Below are positions 19,793 to 22,405 of a stretch of DNA of 22,405 nt, in pieces. Below the pieces are notes generated by a model. The model saw only the letters and a list, made by a program, of their open reading frames with translations. It had not been told where the DNA came from and made no database searches. Position 1 is the stretch's first letter, and each line of letters opens with the position of its first letter. The stretch comes from a virus. The stretch spans positions 1 through 22,405 of the IMG/VR virus record IMGVR_UViG_3300040801_003456. One strand, 5' to 3'. A program made the translations under genes and the position numbers.

Positions 19793-19860
19793 ACCATTTC
19801 CTGTGGGGTTTTCTCGTGGTCCTGTGGTGGGAAAGAAGGCTACCGCCATTTTTTAGGCAC

Positions 19861-19893
19861 AAAAAAAACCCGGCAGGTTAAACCTGCCGGGTT
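19861..19893 (-). terminator. Strong rho-independent terminator
   Basis: Minus strand: 13-bp perfect stem (AACCCGGCAGGTT and its complement around one base), followed by eight T. It closes the leftward unit of the two genes at 19898-20636. Confidence 0.92.
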
Positions 19894-19897
19894 CTAT

Positions 19898-20101
19898 CTA
19901 TCCCCTCGGGTAGTCTTTATTCACTGTGACCGAGGTCACGAAGCTCTGTTGGCTCTTATAGGGCCAGTCTCCCGCTTGCCAGATCTGTCTCCAAGTGCAG
20001 CCTCTATCTCTGGCGGCTTTGATCGCAACCAGCTCCTCCTTGGTCACGCCGGCTCTTGATCCTTCGGGTTTTAACCCGTTTAGTTTGTCCACGTTGGACA
20101 T
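19898..20101 (-). CDS. Hypothetical protein, 67 aa
   Basis: Starts MSNVDKLNGLKPEGSRAGVT, then KEELVAIKAARDRGCTWRQI and WQAGDWPYKSQQSFVTSVTV. The middle (TKEELVAIKAARDRGCTWRQI) looks like a helix-turn-helix (resolvase-type or small regulator), so it may be a DNA-binding protein; this is inference. The ATG at 20101 is chosen because of the conserved leader CCGAAAGGAGACC; a longer reading has no site. It ends just before the terminator at 19861-19893. Confidence 0.75.
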   Translation of the reverse strand: MSNVDKLNGLKPEGSRAGVTKEELVAIKAARDRGCTWRQIWQAGDWPYKSQQSFVTSVTVNKDYPRG

Positions 20102-20105
20102 TTCA

Positions 20106-20140
20106 GGTCTCCTTTCGGCCAGGGGGCTTGCGCCCCTGGC
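20106..20140 (-). promoter_or_regulatory. Leader: hairpin plus CCGAAAGGAGACC ribosome site
   Basis: GCCAGGGG (20118-20125) pairs with CCCCTGGC (20133-20140); the motif follows at 20106-20118 (minus) with AAGGA as the core. Confidence 0.75.
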
Positions 20141-20147
20141 TTGTTGG

Positions 20148-20636
20148 TTATAGGTCCAGATCACCCAGGCTTGGTTTCGTCACTTTGCCTGCCGTCCGAT
20201 ACTCCTTTAGCTTGGTCTTATACAGGTCACTTGCGACCAAGTGGGCCTTAACCTTCTCGACCATGCCTGCATCGAAGTCCTTTCCTTGGGCTTTGGCCAG
20301 CTCCTTGGTAATCCGTTCTAGGTGATCTTCTAGGCTTTCGCCTTTGAGCCTCTTCGCCTTCGCACTCAGACAATCCCTTAGTGCTTTGTCCTCTGGCGTT
20401 AGGCTTGATCCCCTTCCGCCACCTGCCGGGATCTTACCGGCCTTGATCTCCTCGGCCGTTTTAACCCGTTCAGCTTCCCGCTTTTCTTCCGTCTCGTCCT
20501 TCATGTTGGCGGTACACCTTTGCACTTTCACCCGTGCCGCCTGCTCTATCATGTGCTGCACGAACTCCGTGCTCCACTTCTCCGGGTCGATCTGCACGCC
20601 GTTCAGTTCAAACGTCTTTAGGGTATGAGTCGCCAT
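20148..20636 (-). CDS. Hypothetical protein, 162 aa
   Basis: Not recognised. Starts MATHTLKTFELNGVQIDPEK and continues WSTEFVQHMIEQAARVKVQR, then NMKDETEEKREAERVKTAEE, a charged helix, GKIPAGGGRGSSLTPEDKAL, and EDHLERITKELAKAQGKDFD near the end. Highly charged and helical with a Gly/Ser hinge at about 75; it could be a nucleic-acid-associated or scaffold-like early protein. I chose ATG 20636 with GGAGG in its leader; the reading up to 20756 passes through the hairpin and is unlikely. First gene of the leftward unit. Confidence 0.78.
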   Translation of the reverse strand: MATHTLKTFELNGVQIDPEKWSTEFVQHMIEQAARVKVQRCTANMKDETEEKREAERVKTAEEIKAGKIPAGGGRGSSLTPEDKALRDCLSAKAKRLKGESLEDHLERITKELAKAQGKDFDAGMVEKVKAHLVASDLYKTKLKEYRTAGKVTKPSLGDLDL

Positions 20637-20639
20637 AAT

Positions 20640-20685
20640 GGCCTCCGTTGAGAACCATTGGCTACCCAGCGCACCCGCGCTGGGT
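20640..20685 (-). promoter_or_regulatory. Leader: 9-bp hairpin plus CAACGGAGGCC ribosome site
   Basis: ACCCAGCGC (20664-20672) pairs with GCGCTGGGT (20677-20685); the motif at 20640-20650 is a relative of CGAACGGAGACC. Confidence 0.7.
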
Positions 20686-20770
20686 GCCGACTGGTTCAGA
20701 TTATTAAAGAACGCGGGCTGGTCCCGTCGGGGGCCGGCCCGGTGGGCCGGTAACACCGGACCACAGCCAC

Positions 20771-20799
20771 AAGATAGACGGTCTACAAAGGGGTGTCAA
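20771..20799 (-). promoter_or_regulatory. Sigma70 promoter with palindromic operator
   Basis: Minus strand TTGACA (20794-20799), 17-nt spacer, TATCTT (20771-20776). TAGAC-G-GTCTA (20774-20784) overlaps the -10 and spacer as a perfect 11-bp palindrome, likely a repressor site. It starts the leftward unit at the divergence point. Confidence 0.75.
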
Positions 20800-20829
20800 G
20801 TAACCGTATGGCAACGGGCAAGACCCTAG

Positions 20830-21200
20830 ACCTCGGCACCCAGGGAACCGTTACAATATAACATCAGCCCATTGAGCCGCACGAAGAGCAAAAAGTATGC
20901 CAACCTCCGCTCCTTCTCGGTCCTTCGCTTGCGGCAGCTCCTCCACGCGAGCCTCTTCCCCTTCGCCTGGCCGACCCCCCACCCTTCGTCATGTGTAGTG
21001 GTAATATACTATTGACCTACACGGATATACTAACCTAGTTTTCAAAACATAGCAATACGATTGCCTACAGCCGTGCCAAGGGCCGCCCATTCGGGCCACC
21101 CATTCGTGCCAAGGCACGAATGGGACAGGTAATCGAAGGGCCGTTTCCCACCACTCCTATTAGAAGGAACCGCGCCGGGCGGCGCGAATGGGCTTGCGCT
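20830..21200. other. Divergence region with no gene, CCCATTCG repeats
   Basis: About 370 bp between leftward and rightward modules. No supported ORF. It has a pyrimidine-rich stretch (about 20903-20995), a perfect 12-bp hairpin CCCATTCGTGCC-AA-GGCACGAATGGG (21099-21124), a stem GCGCC-GGGC-GGCGC near 21175 and four CCCATTCG/CGAATGGG words (about 21086-21191). No convincing promoter of the TTGACA type faces right. Confidence 0.5.
21099..21124. repeat. Perfect 12-bp hairpin at the divergence point
   Basis: CCCATTCGTGCC and its exact complement around AA; no U-tract on either side. Confidence 0.75.
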
Positions 21201-21222
21201 GGGGCGCGGGATGGAGTATACT
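21194..21222 (+). promoter_or_regulatory. Weak candidate promoter for the rightward module
   Basis: TTGCGC (21194-21199), 17-nt spacer, TATACT (21217-21222). The ATG at 21229 would lie at the start of the transcript. Only the -10 is good. Confidence 0.35.
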
Positions 21223-21228
21223 AGAAAC

Positions 21229-21393
21229 ATGAATACTCGAACCCCTCCACCAACCCCGCAGCGGGAAAGGCTGTTGATGCAGAACCGCCGTGCCCCGGCG
21301 CTGGCAGCGATTCGAGAGCGGCTGAGTAAAAATGATCCTGTTTTGAAATCTTCCCCTTTTACACGAGAGCGATTAGCGCAGAGTAACACTTAA
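21229..21393 (+). CDS. Small basic hypothetical protein, 54 aa, first rightward gene
   Basis: MNTRTPPPTPQRERLLMQNR then RAPALAAIRERLSKNDPVLK, a basic protein with a proline-rich start and one helix. Not recognised. The ATG at 21211 (six codons longer) is the alternative start; neither has a strong ribosome site. The stop overlaps the next ATG (TAATG), so translation is coupled to the 111-aa gene. Sequence and strand place it in the structural side of the genome. Confidence 0.6.
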   Translation: MNTRTPPPTPQRERLLMQNRRAPALAAIRERLSKNDPVLKSSPFTRERLAQSNT

Positions 21394-21728
21394 TGAGCGT
21401 GCTTACCGTTAAACGAGGGGATACTTGGGTCTGGCCTTTCACCTATAAAGACGAGGCCGGGACGCCAATCGACCTATCGGGCAGCTCGGTGCGCCTGCAC
21501 ATGAAGGCGAAGCGCGCCACGACCCCTGCAGTTTCCGCGAGCACGGCAACGGGAGAGATCACCCTCACGCCACTCGATGGTGTGGCGACGGTGCGCATCG
21601 AGCCCGAGATCACGGAAATAGTTGCTCCGGCCAAGTACGACGCCGACATCGAGGTCACCTGGGCCGACGGGACGGTGCAGAGTTCGGCGACCTTTATTGT
21701 CGATGTGAAGGAGGACATTACGGTATGA
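21393..21728 (+). CDS. Small beta-sandwich-like protein, possible baseplate/tail accessory (BppU-N-like)
   Basis: 111 aa, strand-rich: VKRGDTWVWPFTYKDEAGTP, IDLSGSSVRLHMKAKRAT, then GEITLTPLDGVATVRIEPEI and YDADIEVTWADGTVQSSATF. The RGDTW..pFt..d..G.piDLsG..v.....k start is the pattern of the BppU N-terminal-like domain used in phage tail and baseplate proteins. No enzymatic motif. Coupled to genes on both sides (TAATG before, ATGA after). The function is therefore likely virion attachment or assembly, with moderate certainty. Confidence 0.7.
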   Translation: MSVLTVKRGDTWVWPFTYKDEAGTPIDLSGSSVRLHMKAKRATTPAVSASTATGEITLTPLDGVATVRIEPEITEIVAPAKYDADIEVTWADGTVQSSATFIVDVKEDITV

Positions 21729-22405
21729 GCCCCCACGAGGTCAGTGTGGTGCAGACGGCCTCGCAGGTCGTCGTTACGCAGACGCCTATCCAGGTATCGG
21801 TGTCAAACACGCCCGTGGCTCAGGTTTCCATCACCCAGTCCGCTCCGGCGATCACTCTGACCCCGGAGCAGATCAGTCTCACGGTGTCTAGCCCGAGCAT
21901 CGAGCTGACTTGTCAACCGACGTCGTTCCGTTCGACGCTAATCTCTCTCGAGACGAACCCCCTTCTCGAGGTCCGCGTTCCGCCCCTTCCTACACTCTCA
22001 ATCACGACTCCCGAGCAAGGACCACCCGGCCCTCAAGGCGTACAAGGCCCAGCAGGTGGGCAGTTCGTCGTGATCGCGGGGCAGGCGCTCAGCGGACACC
22101 GCGTGATCGCGCTTGATGCAGACGGCCTCGCGGTCTACGCAGACAACACTTCCCCTTTGGCGCTTTCGGCGGTGGGCTTCTCATCAGGGGCGGCGGAACT
22201 CGGGTCTGCCTTTTCGCTCGTCTCTTCGGGCTCACTTGAGTACCCACCAGCGGATTTGACTCCGGACCAGCCCGTGTTCCTTTCGACCGAGGGGTTCATC
22301 ACGCAGACCCCTCCCCAAACCCACTGGCTTAGGGCAATTGGTGTAGCTGTAGCCCCAGGTCTTCTTTCTGTCGATATAGGACAGGCGTACTGGCTAGGTG
22401 AATAG
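21725..22405 (+). CDS. Collagen-like repeat protein, probable tail fibre/appendage component
   Basis: 226 aa. The N-terminal 95 residues repeat Val/Thr/Gln/Ser/Pro (VVQTASQVVVTQTPIQVSVS) with few charges, in a loose repeat of hydrophobic strand plus TQ/TP turn. Residues 99-111 are collagen-like GPPGPQGVQGPAG, which commonly trimerises phage fibres. The remainder (QFVVIAGQALSGHRVIALDA, then AVGFSSGAAELGSAFSLV, and LRAIGVAVAPGLLSVDIGQA) resembles capping domains common to phage tail-fibre-like proteins (FVVIAGQALSGHRVIAL is a recurring theme in such proteins, by memory). Start overlaps the previous stop (ATGA) and GAGG lies 10 nt upstream. The stop is exactly at the window's last base. Confidence 0.75.
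   Translation: MSPHEVSVVQTASQVVVTQTPIQVSVSNTPVAQVSITQSAPAITLTPEQISLTVSSPSIELTCQPTSFRSTLISLETNPLLEVRVPPLPTLSITTPEQGPPGPQGVQGPAGGQFVVIAGQALSGHRVIALDADGLAVYADNTSPLALSAVGFSSGAAELGSAFSLVSSGSLEYPPADLTPDQPVFLSTEGFITQTPPQTHWLRAIGVAVAPGLLSVDIGQAYWLGE

Larger units (their letters stand above)
18569..19860. other. Gene-free control region, candidate replication origin
   Basis: About 1.3 kb without a gene I can support. ORFs here encode translated repeats or palindromes (for example a frame of VYAHAHAD type over the alternating tract) and lack ribosome sites. The region holds iteron-like G-rich repeats, tandem 11-mers, a 42-nt alternating purine-pyrimidine tract, a 15-bp inverted repeat next to a poly-T run, two A/T-flanked stems and two dispersed palindromes. 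Base composition swings from GC-rich (18.57-18.82 kb) to AT-rich (18.9-19.7 kb). Such a mix fits an origin with initiator sites and an unwinding element; a regulatory or terminator block is the alternative. Confidence 0.55.

Noticed and set aside
19659-19862. 67-aa minus-strand ORF
   Set aside because: Its sequence VQMILDHL comes from the palindrome copy 5, as does YAQMILDH in the long reading at 17241; these are repeat shadows.
1-22405. tRNA genes, CRISPR arrays, insertion sequences, integrase and attachment sites
   Set aside because: I saw no cloverleaf with a TTC loop, no regularly spaced repeat array, no transposase or integrase motif. The repeats present are dispersed or clustered in another way. 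I could not run a search tool, so a weak tRNA could have been missed.

Overview
The window is part of a tailed dsDNA bacteriophage genome. Almost all genes from 1 to about 20.8 kb lie on the minus strand and form a replication, recombination and accessory module. From about 21.2 kb a rightward module with structural-looking genes begins. The host is probably a Gram-negative proteobacterium: promoters are sigma70-like with TTGACA -35 boxes, Shine-Dalgarno sites are clear, and there is a phage-borne CsrA. I cannot name the species.

Layout, following leftward transcription from right to left. At 20.8-19.9 kb a promoter with an internal palindrome drives two small genes that end at a strong rho-independent terminator. 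From 19.86 to 18.57 kb there is a gene-free stretch of about 1.3 kb with G-rich iteron-like repeats, a 15-bp inverted repeat beside a poly-T run, a 42-nt alternating purine-pyrimidine tract, tandem 11-mers, two A/T-flanked stems and two copies of a 31-bp palindrome. It is my best candidate for a replication origin or control region. From 18.5 to 13.6 kb lies a run of 15 small genes, nearly all unrecognised, plus csrA. Many have a perfect hairpin just upstream of the Shine-Dalgarno site, and several share a near-identical leader around CGAACGGAGACC. From 13.6 to 6.5 kb come a UvrD-like helicase, small proteins, a RecB/Cas4-like Fe-S nuclease, two HNH endonucleases and a Sak4-like ATPase. From 6.1 to 1 bp come a candidate ssDNA-binding protein, a ParB-methyltransferase fusion, a DEDDh exonuclease, an ATP-dependent ligase, a Tad2 (DUF2829) anti-Thoeris-type protein, ThyX, and a UDG domain fused to a family A polymerase exonuclease domain that runs off the window edge.

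Taken together the leftward genes supply thymidylate synthesis, DNA synthesis with proofreading and uracil removal, ligation, unwinding, annealing recombination with a nuclease, DNA methylation and probably anti-defence. The most unusual features are a dispersed 31-bp palindrome (five copies and one half-site) and the combination of a phage CsrA with a set of genes whose ribosome-binding leaders carry an ANGGA core next to a hairpin. The second suggests, but does not prove, a phage-encoded post-transcriptional regulon.
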